DNA from: Limnohabitans sp.
Lineage (GTDB): Bacteria; Bacteroidota; Bacteroidia; Flavobacteriales; Flavobacteriaceae
Assembly: GCA_030053945.1 (NCBI GenBank)
Contig: JASGCW010000021.1
Span: 1-53,922, forward strand
Direction: 5' to 3'
Length of the DNA: 53,922 nt
The notes beneath the pieces are model-generated. The model saw nothing but the letters and a program-made list of their open reading frames with translations, ran no database searches and was not told where the DNA came from. A program made the translations under genes and the position numbers. Numbering within the stretch: the stretch's first letter is position 1; each line of letters starts with the position of its first letter. Positions 23,720 to 34,680 of this stretch are shown piece after piece.

Positions 23720-24366
23720 TTTATTCTAGTTTAAATAATTTGCTTACCTTATTCTGTTTTCAACATCCTTGTCTTGCTCTTTCAAGATTCTCAGTATTCA
23801 CTTTTTCTATCAATACAAAGCAAATTATTTTTCAAAAAAAAATATTAGGTAAAACACTCAAATTCAGACCGTTTTTTAACGGTGTTTTTACAAGTAGGCC
23901 ATACAAAACTTACAACTTGACAATCTAATTATTTTTTGACACAAATGTTCACAGACACAAAACCCAGATTAGCAAAAACTTCATTTTCCAAATATTTAAA
24001 ACACTAACAATAGCATCTAATTGCCATTAGTTGTTGCCTTGTCTGTTAAATCTTTCTTGATTTTATAACAATTGAAATGCTGCCACATCTCCTTTGCCAT
24101 TTTGGAGCTTTTAGTCCGCAATTTGCTCAAGTAAAAGGTATAGTTTTTAGGAAATCAAAATAATAAGCCTTATTAATAAAAACTTATTGAATAATAAGCA
24201 ATAAGCTTTGTATTTACTCAATACTCAAAAAAAATACACATTATTCCAAAAAAGAGTTACAACAACCCAAAATGATTTATACTTTCTCAAAAAAATAAAC
24301 CTTTAATCTATATAAAATAAAAAAAGTCCCGACAAATGCGGGACTTTTTTTTATAATTCAACTGTT
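23720..24366. other. Gene-free stretch of about 650 bases
   Basis: No gene is supported. A 27-codon minus-strand frame (24100-24017, starting MAKEMWQHFN) has protein-like composition and might be a relic. The 3' part carries the atpC terminator. Confidence 0.45.
24320..24350. terminator. Intrinsic terminator of atpD-atpC
   Basis: GTCCCG (24326-24331) pairs with CGGGAC (24339-24344), flanked by A and T tracts. On the minus strand it lies 17 nt after the atpC stop codon. Confidence 0.9.
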
Positions 24367-24648
24367 TTAGTCTGCTAAAACAATTATTTTATTATCATTC
24401 ATTTCGATAGTTCCTGAGTTAATAGGCAACCAATATGTTTGCTCATTAAGCTTGTTGAATTTTGCTGCAAATTCTTTACCAATTTTAATGCTTGCACCCA
24501 CAATTTTTATGTTACCTTTTCCTAACAACGACACTATAGGAGCGTGGTTGTTTAACATTTGGAATTCTCCATTTATCCCAGGAACAGAAACCGAAGTAAC
24601 TTCTCCTTTGAACAATGTAGCTTCTGGTGATACTATTTCTACAATCAT
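24367..24648 (-). CDS. atpC: F1 ATP synthase epsilon subunit (short form)
   Basis: The 93-residue product is the N-terminal beta-sandwich of epsilon: MIVEIVSPEATLFKGEV, the conserved PGINGEFQMLNNHAPIVSLL block, and a final IVLAD. The C-terminal helical hairpin that inhibits ATPase activity in E. coli (about 139 residues) is absent, as usual in Bacteroidota. It follows atpD after an 82-nt spacer that contains a repeat block. Confidence 0.92.
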   Translation of the reverse strand: MIVEIVSPEATLFKGEVTSVSVPGINGEFQMLNNHAPIVSLLGKGNIKIVGASIKIGKEFAAKFNKLNEQTYWLPINSGTIEMNDNKIIVLAD

Positions 24649-24659
24649 ATTTTCTGTGT

Positions 24660-24725
24660 TAGAAGATGGAAGATGGAAGATGGAAGAAATTAGAAAACTT
24701 CTAACTTCTGACTTCTAACTTCCTA
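24660..24725. repeat. GATGGAAGATGG / AACTTCTAACTTCT repeat in the atpD-atpC spacer
   Basis: AGAAGATGGAAGATGG units are followed by CTTCTAACTTCTGACTTCTA units. The first resembles the block at 13250-13300. It separates two genes that would be expected to be closely joined in one operon and ends only a few bases from the atpD stop codon. Confidence 0.75.
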
Positions 24726-24730
24726 CTTAA

Positions 24731-26263
<1,533 letters not shown>

Positions 26264-26303
26264 CTATTTAAGTTATAAAAAAACGATGTGTTTTTTCAGA
26301 GTG

Positions 26304-26333
26304 CAAAGTTAATTTTTTAAAACAGAATATCAA
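26304..26333 (-). promoter_or_regulatory. Promoter of atpD
   Basis: On the minus strand TTG (26333-26331), 19 nt and TAACTTTG (26311-26304) match the Bacteroidota consensus very well. The predicted leader is about 55 nt. Confidence 0.75.
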
Positions 26334-26386
26334 TATTTTTTTTTGTTTTTTTAGACCTAGTAATTTTCAAAGTCTTTTCAGAAATA

Positions 26387-26413
26387 AAAAACCACGCTAA
26401 TCGCGTGGTTTTT
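26387..26413. terminator. Intrinsic terminator after the SGNH lipoprotein gene
   Basis: AAAAACCACGC (26387-26397) pairs with GCGTGGTTTTT (26403-26413). On the minus strand it lies 22 nt after the stop of the gene at 26435. Confidence 0.9.
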
Positions 26414-26434
26414 CAAAATTTTTCTTATTCTTTA

Positions 26435-27997
26435 TTAATTCAAAACAGCTGGAAATAAGACTCTGTATGTTCCAATGTTTACTTTTTTAAGCGTTGAACC
26501 ATATTTAGCATTGATAGCATCAATGAATCTATTCGCTATATAAGCATAACCTCGTGGTGAAGGATGAATACCATCTAATGAAAAAGCTCCACCTGTTACA
26601 AAATCAGATAACAAAGTATAACCATCTTCAGAAACACCTACACTTGACAACTGACTCATTGCTGTTTTTAAATCTACAAATGCCAATCCTTTGCTAGTAG
26701 CCACAGATTGAATAGTTGTGTTATATGCATCTGTTGCAGTTTTTATTTCAGCCGCTTCAGCAATAGTCAAAGTAGTCCCATCTTGCATAGGATAAGAAAC
26801 CCCTACCACATTAAATGGCGCAGGAGCTGATGTAGAAGTTGTCCCTATAACTCCTTTAGAAGTTAACAAGATAAAATCTCTATTAGAAGCTGACACATTT
26901 TTCGCATGACGTGTTTTACCGTATAGATTTCCTAAAAAAGTTGCTGTTGTTGCTCCATAAACTGGTGTTAAAGCTGCCGTAATTTGCACTGATATATCAA
27001 GCAATGATTCATCAACAATCAATAGCGGATTCGCTTCAATAGTAGCAGGATTCCCATCATCTGCCACTAGAGTTGAGTATCTAGTTGGTAAACCAGCACC
27101 TGATAATGCGGCATTTATACCACCAAATAACTGGTTAAGCGACGTAACATTTGCAGGTGACAAACCTGGAATTGGATTTGTTGGTATTGTTGTAAAAAAC
27201 GGCAATGAATTCACATAAGGCAAATTAGCCACAACTCCACCTCTACCTCCTGTTGTTAATTGAGTCACTAAGGTATTAAATACATTAGCATATACATTTG
27301 GATCTGTTATATCATTACTACCATACGTAGCTGGATTCAAGTTACCAGTCTGATTTACTCCAGTACCGCCAGATAAAGCATAACTTAAAACATCATTTCC
27401 TCCAATCCACAAAGAAAAGAATGTAGGTGCTTGATTAGTAGCATCATCAACGATTTTAGAAGTTGGAGAAGAAGAAAATCTAGCATAATAAGGATTTGCT
27501 AAACCTGCCATTATTCCTGCAGTATTCCCATACCCTGCCGCAACCAAATGAAAACTCTTTGCTCCAGGCACACCTAAATTGTTAAAAGACCCACTTAAAT
27601 GATTTGCAACATCAGTTGAAATAGTTCCCGGAACTGGCGCTACAGGGTTTGATGCATTCCCAGTATAATACAATCTTTTCCCCTGACCAGGTATCGGATT
27701 ACCTGCCAAAAGCAACCCTCCAAAATTATCATTAGTAAATGGAGTCGTAAACGCTCCTCCTCCTGCTTCTGCAAATTGACCAGCTAAAATAGCTGGATAA
27801 GCAGTTTGTTGACCAGCTTTAAAAAGTGCTCCGTCACTGTATCCCGCTGCATACGAATCTCCTAGCGCAACATATTTTGAAAAATTTGCAGCCCCCGAAG
27901 TTGCAGGTGCATCTGCAGAAGATGTCTCTTCATCTTTATTACAAGCCACTAAAGTCAAAGAGGCAATTAGCAACCATTTTATATTTTTATTTATCAT
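26435..27997 (-). CDS. SGNH/GDSL-type hydrolase lipoprotein
   Basis: The 520-residue protein has a lipoprotein signal ending LTLVAC with lipidated Cys19. The SGNH blocks are all seen: block I ALGDSYAAG with nucleophile Ser48, block III SLWIGGNDVLSYA with the oxyanion Asn, and block V DGIHPSPRGYAYIA with Asp475 and His478. It is therefore an intact esterase or lipase, likely anchored in the outer membrane. It follows the TonB-dependent receptor gene by 32 nt in the position where a SusD-like binding protein often sits. The pair probably liberates and imports an ester-linked compound; the substrate is unknown. Confidence 0.88.
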   Translation of the reverse strand: MINKNIKWLLIASLTLVACNKDEETSSADAPATSGAANFSKYVALGDSYAAGYSDGALFKAGQQTAYPAILAGQFAEAGGGAFTTPFTNDNFGGLLLAGNPIPGQGKRLYYTGNASNPVAPVPGTISTDVANHLSGSFNNLGVPGAKSFHLVAAGYGNTAGIMAGLANPYYARFSSSPTSKIVDDATNQAPTFFSLWIGGNDVLSYALSGGTGVNQTGNLNPATYGSNDITDPNVYANVFNTLVTQLTTGGRGGVVANLPYVNSLPFFTTIPTNPIPGLSPANVTSLNQLFGGINAALSGAGLPTRYSTLVADDGNPATIEANPLLIVDESLLDISVQITAALTPVYGATTATFLGNLYGKTRHAKNVSASNRDFILLTSKGVIGTTSTSAPAPFNVVGVSYPMQDGTTLTIAEAAEIKTATDAYNTTIQSVATSKGLAFVDLKTAMSQLSSVGVSEDGYTLLSDFVTGGAFSLDGIHPSPRGYAYIANRFIDAINAKYGSTLKKVNIGTYRVLFPAVLN

Positions 27998-28029
27998 AAT
28001 TTTTTCACTTTAAAATTCAACAATTTGAA

Positions 28030-30831
28030 TTACGGGTTAATAGTCCAAGAAGCATAATATTGTTGTCCAATAGCTCCCGCACCTGGTACTTGAATATAAT
28101 CTTTACCTCCAATATTTGCACCTCCAACTTTAATCACAGATTTAAGCATAGGGATAGAGTAATTAATTTGAGCATCAAATACCACATTTGACGGCACCAT
28201 AGCATCAACAAAAGAAGATTGCCACAAATATTCTGTATTCCATCTTACATTTGTATTGAATCCGAAGTTTTTAAATAACTTATCATTCCCTATTGAACCT
28301 TTCACTCTGTGTTTAGGCGTATTGAACCCTGCTGAAAAATCAGGATCTTCATCTTGATTGAATTTAAAATCAGAATAACTATAATTTGCACTTACCTCGA
28401 AATTACCAAAAACTTTTCTTGTAACACCTGCACCAAAACCTACTGAAGTAACTACGGCTGGAGTATTTGTGTACACTTGAAATAATCTAGAATCTCCATT
28501 TACCAAAGCCGCAGTTGCAGTTGGCGTTCCAGCAGTTCCATAATATGGTGTCATTACTCTAATTTGGCTCAAGAAATTATTATATGTATTATAATACCCA
28601 GTGATATCTACAGACATTTTTTCTATAATAGTTCTATACCCAACTTCTATAGCTTTTACTTCTTCAGGTTTAACTAATCCAACTGTAGCTTTTACTAATT
28701 TAGTTGCATCTCCTGTCGCTTTAAAATCTTGAACAGATTTTAATGAGAATGAGTTATTATACGCATCTTCTCCTGTCAAAACTTTTGTAGATTGATTTCC
28801 ATTTAACGGAATACCACTTGTACTCACTGTTCTTGTTTCAGTATAACGAGCTAAATTATCAGGTGCTGAACCAATCAAAGCAAATGGCCCTAAATCTAAT
28901 CCAATATATTGATCTTGAGTTGTTGGGTTTCTAAATCCTGTTTGAAATGAAGCTCTAAAATTATGTTGCTTTTTCTCACCAGCAGCATACGTTAATGAAA
29001 CTCTAGGAGAGAAATTTCCATTAAAGTTTTGTGATTTATCATAACGAACAGAACCTGTAAATTTCATTCTATCGTCTAAAAATTTCTTCTGTAACTGTGT
29101 ATAAACTCCATACTCATTATATTTAAGCGGTCCATCAAAATCTGTAAAGATAGTACCTTCAGAATTCATTATATATCTCCTAGCTGACCCTCCTACTTGA
29201 ATTTCTCCAAATTTCACTATATCTTTCAAATTATAATTTACATCCATATGATATAATTTTGAACGATCGATGAATTTAGATCCTTTTGTCAAATCAGCTT
29301 CATTATTTGAATTTTTAAGTGCTTGATTAAACTCAGCACTACCAGGTAAAAATCTACCTGCATCTGCAATATTTCTAGCATTTATATGAGCTTGTTCAGG
29401 TGTAGCTCCAGCAAGAGTCGATTGAATATAAGTACCTGCATATTGCCCAAACCAAGTTTTATCATCTTTCCAAGCACGGTTAACATTCCAAGCTGCAAAA
29501 CGCATATCATAAGACTTACCTGCATCTTCTGTTGTCATATATCCGCGAACAAAAAAGTTTTTAGATTTAACTTCTAATTTCGTCTGATTCATATAGAAAT
29601 CTCTCAAAAAATATCTATTAGCACCTTGATAAATTGTGTTTCCAAAACCTAATTTATGCTGAGCAATGATTTCGATTGCTTTTGCAAATGAATTAGAAGA
29701 GTTAGCCCAAGGACGGAAATGCAACGAAGCATCAAACTTAGCACTCTTTATATCATTACTATTTAAATCTTGTTCCCTATATCCAGTTCTAGCCACATTG
29801 TAATTAGGCAAAAGATTTACAGCTGAAGAAGGTATCAAACCCAATGCAGCTAAAGACCTACCTACATCTTTTAAGTTAGTTGAAACCTCATCACCATATA
29901 AATTAAGCCCGTCATAGTTTGGATTAAACGACAAGCCTGTTTGATTTGTAGTCAAATCTCTAGTATCTGCAGCTATCCATTCTTTAGCTGTTAAATAAGT
30001 AAAGTTAACTTTTGCCGCAAAATGATCTGTAAACTTTTTAGCCGCACGAATTCCAAAATCATAAAAAGGATTAGTACCAGCTGCTACCTGAGTAGTCTGT
30101 CCATATTTAAAATAAGTTGAAATACCTTCTTTATTGAATGGATTTCTACTATTCATAAACACAATACCATTAAACGCATTAGCACCATACAAAGCCGAAG
30201 ATGCTCCCGGCAAAACTTCAACATTTTGAATATCAATATCAGAAATTCCTATTAGGTTTCCTAAAACAAAGTTTAAAGCTGGAGAAGTATTATCCATTCC
30301 ATCAACAAGCTGCATAAAACGTGTATTCGCTACAGTAGCAAATCCTCTAGTATTTATAGACTTAAAAGAAAAACTACTTGTATTAAAATGAACGTCTTTC
30401 ATATTTTCAAGACCATCATAAAAAGTTGCTGCTGTAGTATTCTTAATTTCCTTCATCCCCATTCGTTCAATAGTAACTGGCGATTCTAAAACTTTTTCAG
30501 GAGTTCTTGAAGCAGACACAACAATTTCATTTAATGAAGTCGATTGTTCATCTATAACAATCGTAATTTCTTGGTCTTTAGAAGTAACTTCAATAGTTTG
30601 TGGATTAAAACCCATCATAGTAACTTGAAGTGTTAGTGGTAATTCTTTTTTTACTTTGAGTAAAAACTTACCGTCAAAACCAGTTGAAGTAGCCTCAGAA
30701 CTTCCTACCACCTTGACATTTGCACCTGCTACTGGCTGATTTTTTGCATCTGTAACGGTACCTGAAATTGTATTCTGCGCAAAACTTATGCTGCAAAAAA
30801 ACAATGACAAAATAAATAAATAGATTCTCAT
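28030..30831 (-). CDS. TonB-dependent outer membrane receptor
   Basis: The 933-residue protein has a signal peptide (MRIYLFILSLFFCSISFAQ) and an N-terminal carboxypeptidase-like regulatory domain at about 20-105 (ISGTVTDAKNQPVAGANVKV). A plug follows at about 110-235, with NEIVVSASRTPEKV as the TonB-box-like element and EVLPGASSALYGANAFNG as the plug signature. The C-terminal beta-barrel ends YYASWTINP, with an aromatic-containing last strand. It imports a ligand using proton-motive force via TonB. It lacks the SusC-specific insert, and the partner gene encodes an SGNH esterase, not SusD. The predicted leader is long (about 205 nt) and contains a palindrome. Confidence 0.92.
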   Translation of the reverse strand: MRIYLFILSLFFCSISFAQNTISGTVTDAKNQPVAGANVKVVGSSEATSTGFDGKFLLKVKKELPLTLQVTMMGFNPQTIEVTSKDQEITIVIDEQSTSLNEIVVSASRTPEKVLESPVTIERMGMKEIKNTTAATFYDGLENMKDVHFNTSSFSFKSINTRGFATVANTRFMQLVDGMDNTSPALNFVLGNLIGISDIDIQNVEVLPGASSALYGANAFNGIVFMNSRNPFNKEGISTYFKYGQTTQVAAGTNPFYDFGIRAAKKFTDHFAAKVNFTYLTAKEWIAADTRDLTTNQTGLSFNPNYDGLNLYGDEVSTNLKDVGRSLAALGLIPSSAVNLLPNYNVARTGYREQDLNSNDIKSAKFDASLHFRPWANSSNSFAKAIEIIAQHKLGFGNTIYQGANRYFLRDFYMNQTKLEVKSKNFFVRGYMTTEDAGKSYDMRFAAWNVNRAWKDDKTWFGQYAGTYIQSTLAGATPEQAHINARNIADAGRFLPGSAEFNQALKNSNNEADLTKGSKFIDRSKLYHMDVNYNLKDIVKFGEIQVGGSARRYIMNSEGTIFTDFDGPLKYNEYGVYTQLQKKFLDDRMKFTGSVRYDKSQNFNGNFSPRVSLTYAAGEKKQHNFRASFQTGFRNPTTQDQYIGLDLGPFALIGSAPDNLARYTETRTVSTSGIPLNGNQSTKVLTGEDAYNNSFSLKSVQDFKATGDATKLVKATVGLVKPEEVKAIEVGYRTIIEKMSVDITGYYNTYNNFLSQIRVMTPYYGTAGTPTATAALVNGDSRLFQVYTNTPAVVTSVGFGAGVTRKVFGNFEVSANYSYSDFKFNQDEDPDFSAGFNTPKHRVKGSIGNDKLFKNFGFNTNVRWNTEYLWQSSFVDAMVPSNVVFDAQINYSIPMLKSVIKVGGANIGGKDYIQVPGAGAIGQQYYASWTINP

Positions 30832-31001
30832 TCGTTTTGAATTTTGTTGGTTTAAAAAGCCAATTTACAATTTTTTTTAAAAAAAGACAGCAATTATCAA
30901 TAAAAATTAAAGATAATTTAAAAAACAAAAGAATAAAATAAGGTAATTTGAATTAAACATAAATTTAATTCAAAATTTTAACATATTTATTAATTAAAAT
31001 A

Positions 31002-31019
31002 TAATATGCACGCATATTA
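31002..31019. promoter_or_regulatory. TAATATGC-AC-GCATATTA palindrome in the receptor gene leader
   Basis: A perfect inverted repeat with 8-bp arms and a 2-bp centre lies about 24 nt downstream of the predicted -7 box for the TonB receptor gene. Size and place fit an operator for a dimeric repressor. Confidence 0.45.
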
Positions 31020-31042
31020 TTAGGCTATATTTGTAGATATTT

Positions 31043-31072
31043 CAAAATTAATTTGTAATTAAAAACTTACAA
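31043..31072 (-). promoter_or_regulatory. Promoter of the TonB receptor / SGNH operon
   Basis: On the minus strand TTG (31072-31070), 19 nt and TAATTTTG (31050-31043) match the consensus. It is about 205 nt from the receptor start, leaving room for leader regulation. Confidence 0.6.
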
Positions 31073-31136
31073 GTGGGCTAAATTTAGTTTTTTTTATATA
31101 ACAAATAGCCTTGAAATATTAACTATATATAACAAA

Positions 31137-31161
31137 AAAAGCGAGATAAAATCTCGCTTTT
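31137..31161. terminator. Intrinsic terminator of the glmS operon
   Basis: GCGAGAT (31141-31147) pairs with ATCTCGC (31151-31157) between A and T tracts, 18 nt after the glmS stop codon on the minus strand. Confidence 0.9.
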
Positions 31162-31178
31162 AGGTCTCATTTATATCT

Positions 31179-33026
31179 TTATTCTACTGTTACAGACTTT
31201 GCTAAATTTCTAGGTTGATCTACATTACAACCTCTCATTACTGCAATGTGATAAGATAACAATTGCAAAGGAATTGTAGTTAATAATGGAGATAATGCAT
31301 CAGAAGTTTCAGGTATTTCAATAACATGGTCTGCCAAATTCCTCACTTGTTCATCACCTTTAGTAACCACAGCAATAATTTTACCGCTTCGAGACTTTAT
31401 CTCTTGAATATTACTTACAACCTTATCATAATGTCCTTGTTTTGGAGCAATGACCACAACAGGCATTTGCTCATCAATCAAGGCAATTGGTCCATGCTTC
31501 ATCTCTGCGGCTGGATATCCTTCTGCATGTATATAAGAAATCTCTTTTAACTTTAAAGCTCCCTCTAATGCAACTGGGAAATTATATCCTCTTCCTAAAT
31601 ACAAACAATTTGAGGCATCCTTGTAAACAGCAGCTATTTCTTTAGTCACTTCATTACTAGTTAATGCTTCTTGAATTTTTTCTGGAATAGTTTCTAATTC
31701 TAACAAATATCTATGATAATCAGAATTTGAGAGCGTTCCTTTTGCTTTAGCTAATCGTAAAGCTATCATAGTAAGAACAGTAATTTGAGTTGTAAAAGCT
31801 TTTGTCGATGCCACTCCTATTTCTGGTCCAGCGTGCGTATAAGCTCCTGCGTGTGATTCTCTCGATATAGACGAACCTACTACATTACAAACTCCAAAAA
31901 CAAAAGCTCCTTTTTCTTTTGCTAATTTTATTGCTGCTAAAGTATCTGCCGTTTCACCAGATTGTGAAATAGCAATAAGAACATCTTTTTCTCCTATTAT
32001 TGGATTTCTATATCTGAATTCAGATGCATACTCAACCTCTACAGGTATTCTTGCAAATTCTTCAAAAATATATTCTGCCACTAAACCTGCATGCCAAGAA
32101 GTACCACAAGCTACTATTAATATTCTTTGAGCATTTGTAAACTTCTCTATATTATCTTCAATACCTGACATTTTTATAATCCCTTCATTGGCCAACAAGC
32201 GTCCTCTGTAGGTATCTTTAACAACATTTGGTTGCTCATAGATTTCCTTCATCATAAAATGGTCGTACCCACCTTTTTCAATCTGCTCAAGATTCATCTG
32301 AAGCTCCTGAATATAAGGATCTACCAATGAATCATCTTTAATTTTACGTATTTTAAGAGGTTTCTTTAGGCTTACTATAGCCATTTCTTCATCTTCAAGA
32401 TAAATAGCATTTGAAGTATATTCTATAAAGGGAGAAGCATCCGATGCAATGAAAAACTCTTCTTTTCCAATTCCTATTGCTAACGGGCTACCTAATCTAG
32501 CAACTACAATTTCGTCAGGTTTTTGCTTATCGAATACGCAAATCGCATAGGCTCCAACAACTTGATTTAAAGCAATTTGAACCGCTTTACCTAATTTCAA
32601 ATTTTCTTTCTTTTGAACTTCTTCAATTAAATTGACCAACACTTCTGTATCTGTGTCAGATTTAAAATTATAACCTCTATTTATAAGCTCTTTTTTTAAA
32701 GGCTCATAATTTTCAATAATCCCATTATGAATTATAGCTAAATTCCCTGAGTTAGATAAATGTGGATGAGAATTCACATCATTAGGCACTCCATGTGTTG
32801 CCCAACGTGTATGCCCCATACCTATAGTGCCGCTTTGGGAAATTTCCTCATTTGCTCTAGCTTCGAGATCTGAAACTTTACCTTTAGTTTTAGAAAGTTT
32901 CATATCATTTCCGTCATACAGCACTACACCAGCACTATCATATCCTCGATACTCAAGTCGCTTTAACCCTTTTATAACTATAGGATAAGCTTCTCTATAA
33001 CCAATATATCCAACTATTCCACACAT
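31179..33026 (-). CDS. glmS: Glutamine-fructose-6-phosphate aminotransferase (isomerising)
   Basis: GlmS makes glucosamine-6-phosphate from fructose-6-phosphate and glutamine, the entry to UDP-GlcNAc and cell-wall synthesis. The 615-residue length is normal. The N-terminal glutaminase starts with the nucleophile Cys2 (MCGIVGYIGYR) and has GMGHTRWATHG. Two SIS domains follow, with CGTSWHAG, ISQSGETADT and the C-terminal DQPRNLAKSVTVE, which is nearly invariant. It is the third gene of the operon starting at 35490 and lies 9 nt after DUF4270. No glmS ribozyme sequence is seen, as expected outside Firmicutes. Confidence 0.97.
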   Translation of the reverse strand: MCGIVGYIGYREAYPIVIKGLKRLEYRGYDSAGVVLYDGNDMKLSKTKGKVSDLEARANEEISQSGTIGMGHTRWATHGVPNDVNSHPHLSNSGNLAIIHNGIIENYEPLKKELINRGYNFKSDTDTEVLVNLIEEVQKKENLKLGKAVQIALNQVVGAYAICVFDKQKPDEIVVARLGSPLAIGIGKEEFFIASDASPFIEYTSNAIYLEDEEMAIVSLKKPLKIRKIKDDSLVDPYIQELQMNLEQIEKGGYDHFMMKEIYEQPNVVKDTYRGRLLANEGIIKMSGIEDNIEKFTNAQRILIVACGTSWHAGLVAEYIFEEFARIPVEVEYASEFRYRNPIIGEKDVLIAISQSGETADTLAAIKLAKEKGAFVFGVCNVVGSSISRESHAGAYTHAGPEIGVASTKAFTTQITVLTMIALRLAKAKGTLSNSDYHRYLLELETIPEKIQEALTSNEVTKEIAAVYKDASNCLYLGRGYNFPVALEGALKLKEISYIHAEGYPAAEMKHGPIALIDEQMPVVVIAPKQGHYDKVVSNIQEIKSRSGKIIAVVTKGDEQVRNLADHVIEIPETSDALSPLLTTIPLQLLSYHIAVMRGCNVDQPRNLAKSVTVE

Positions 33027-33035
33027 ATATGTTTC

Positions 33036-34676
33036 TTATTTTGTTTCAGTATAATTAACTTCTAAACGAATTCTCTTATCATAATTAGGATCAGTTGATG
33101 GAAGATTTCCATACAATACAATCCCAGATGCTTGTGTTACCGTTGCTAAAGGCAAATACTTCAAAGGCTTGTCATTTCCTTTATAATCAATAGCAGACAA
33201 ATCTGTATCTCCTATCTTTTTAAGAGTTCTTAAATTTACATTATTTATATTGTCTGTTACAACAAGACCTAATCTTACTTTAGTTGTGTTATCAGAAATA
33301 TAATTTTTATGAATATTTCTGACTAATTCGGTAATTTTAATTTTATATCTTTTCGTATTTGTTGCTGCGTCAAATCTCTCAAATATACCACCAAAGATAT
33401 ATTTATTCAATCTAGTATCTGCACCATTTACAGTTATATCTGCATAATAATCCAACAGAGGCTTGTTATTATCTACATCATATAAATATACTCTTACTGG
33501 AGCTTTTAAATTAGCCGCATTATCAATAGTAAAATATAGAGTAGCATCATTTACAATAACATTAGTCTTATTAACAAAACTATCAAATTGCGTTTGATTT
33601 GTAAACAAATCTATTAATGCCATACATCCTTGACCTCCCTTTAAAAACAATCTTTCATTACCCCCTGTTCTTGGTTTAGGTATAGCATCATATGCATCTA
33701 AGTTATCATAAGTATTTGCCGTATTTCCCGTCATATTGAGGGTTAAACTTGCCATTTCTTTTGGGGTAGAAATCCCTTCTACTTTATCTTGTTTGTAATA
33801 TATGGTCACATCACCTTTTGAAAAATCTAAAGACATTAAAGCTCCATCATTTCCGCTTACTTTAAAATAAAGCCCTTTAAAATATTTTTTAAAATTATCA
33901 TTAGTATCAAAATTGAAAGATTTAGCTGGATCTTTAGCATCATTCAATATTTGTTGAAATCTAGTTTTATCTAGATGCAATCTAATTCTAGGAGTTGAAC
34001 GAGATTCTACCTGACTTCTATCTTCTGTAAATACACCAACTGGACTTTCTACAACTTTGTATTTTTTGTATTCAATATTTGAAGGGTAGAATTCTGTATT
34101 TTCTGACACACGAGGATCATTATTCAACAATAAACCCTTGGCATTAAAAAACTTACCATCTTCATTAGAATAATGCTTTTTAAAGTTACTTCCATCATAA
34201 TCCTCCAGATAATATCCATTTTCATAAACTTTCAAATCCATTTTTTGATAAACAATACTACCACTTGGAGAAGTAAAAGGCCTAATGGAATCCAATCTAT
34301 ATTCACTTCTTCCATTAGAATCTGTTGAAAGTTTTGTACTAAAATAAGGTACTGTAAGTACAACGCTATCTATTTCAGCATGACTTTTTACAATAGGGTT
34401 TATTGCAGTTAAAGATAATTGAGTAACAAAATTAGCTCTGGTAACACCAAAAACTGTACTACTAGAAATCCCTAATTGATTGATTGATAAATTATTTGTC
34501 TGTACTCTTTCAATTTTTTGATTATATACAACAACATCAAACAATTCACCTTTTATATCAAAAGGTTTTCCTCCAGCAATATCACCACCAAGGGTATTAT
34601 AATCCTTATCACATGAAACAACAAAAAGAGATACAAGAACTAAAACTAGTACTCTTAAAAAAACGGTATTCTTCAT
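33036..34676 (-). CDS. DUF4270 family lipoprotein
   Basis: The 546-residue protein has a lipoprotein signal ending SLFVVSC with Cys23. It matches the Bacteroidota DUF4270 pattern: CDKDYNTLGGDI right after the lipid anchor, an N-terminal TNNLSINQLGISSSTVFG segment, and a beta-rich body with Asp-rich loops. The function of DUF4270 is not known; outer-membrane location is likely. It starts just after the stop of the glycogen-synthase-like gene and leads into glmS, an arrangement that I associate with Flavobacteriia and that hints at an envelope or carbohydrate link. Confidence 0.8.
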   Translation of the reverse strand: MKNTVFLRVLVLVLVSLFVVSCDKDYNTLGGDIAGGKPFDIKGELFDVVVYNQKIERVQTNNLSINQLGISSSTVFGVTRANFVTQLSLTAINPIVKSHAEIDSVVLTVPYFSTKLSTDSNGRSEYRLDSIRPFTSPSGSIVYQKMDLKVYENGYYLEDYDGSNFKKHYSNEDGKFFNAKGLLLNNDPRVSENTEFYPSNIEYKKYKVVESPVGVFTEDRSQVESRSTPRIRLHLDKTRFQQILNDAKDPAKSFNFDTNDNFKKYFKGLYFKVSGNDGALMSLDFSKGDVTIYYKQDKVEGISTPKEMASLTLNMTGNTANTYDNLDAYDAIPKPRTGGNERLFLKGGQGCMALIDLFTNQTQFDSFVNKTNVIVNDATLYFTIDNAANLKAPVRVYLYDVDNNKPLLDYYADITVNGADTRLNKYIFGGIFERFDAATNTKRYKIKITELVRNIHKNYISDNTTKVRLGLVVTDNINNVNLRTLKKIGDTDLSAIDYKGNDKPLKYLPLATVTQASGIVLYGNLPSTDPNYDKRIRLEVNYTETK

Positions 34677-34680
34677 TCGA

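Noticed and set aside
24017..24100. 27-codon minus-strand frame (MAKEMWQHFN)
   Set aside because: Too short to claim; only kept as a note in the description of the spacer.
31025..31032. TATATTTG on the plus strand near the glmS terminator
   Set aside because: No plus-strand gene follows, so the match to the -7 consensus is probably chance in AT-rich DNA.
31162..31190. A glmS-type ribozyme or riboswitch
   Set aside because: The glmS start is preceded by another gene by 9 nt, leaving no room for a 5' ribozyme, and the hairpin here is 3' of the gene.
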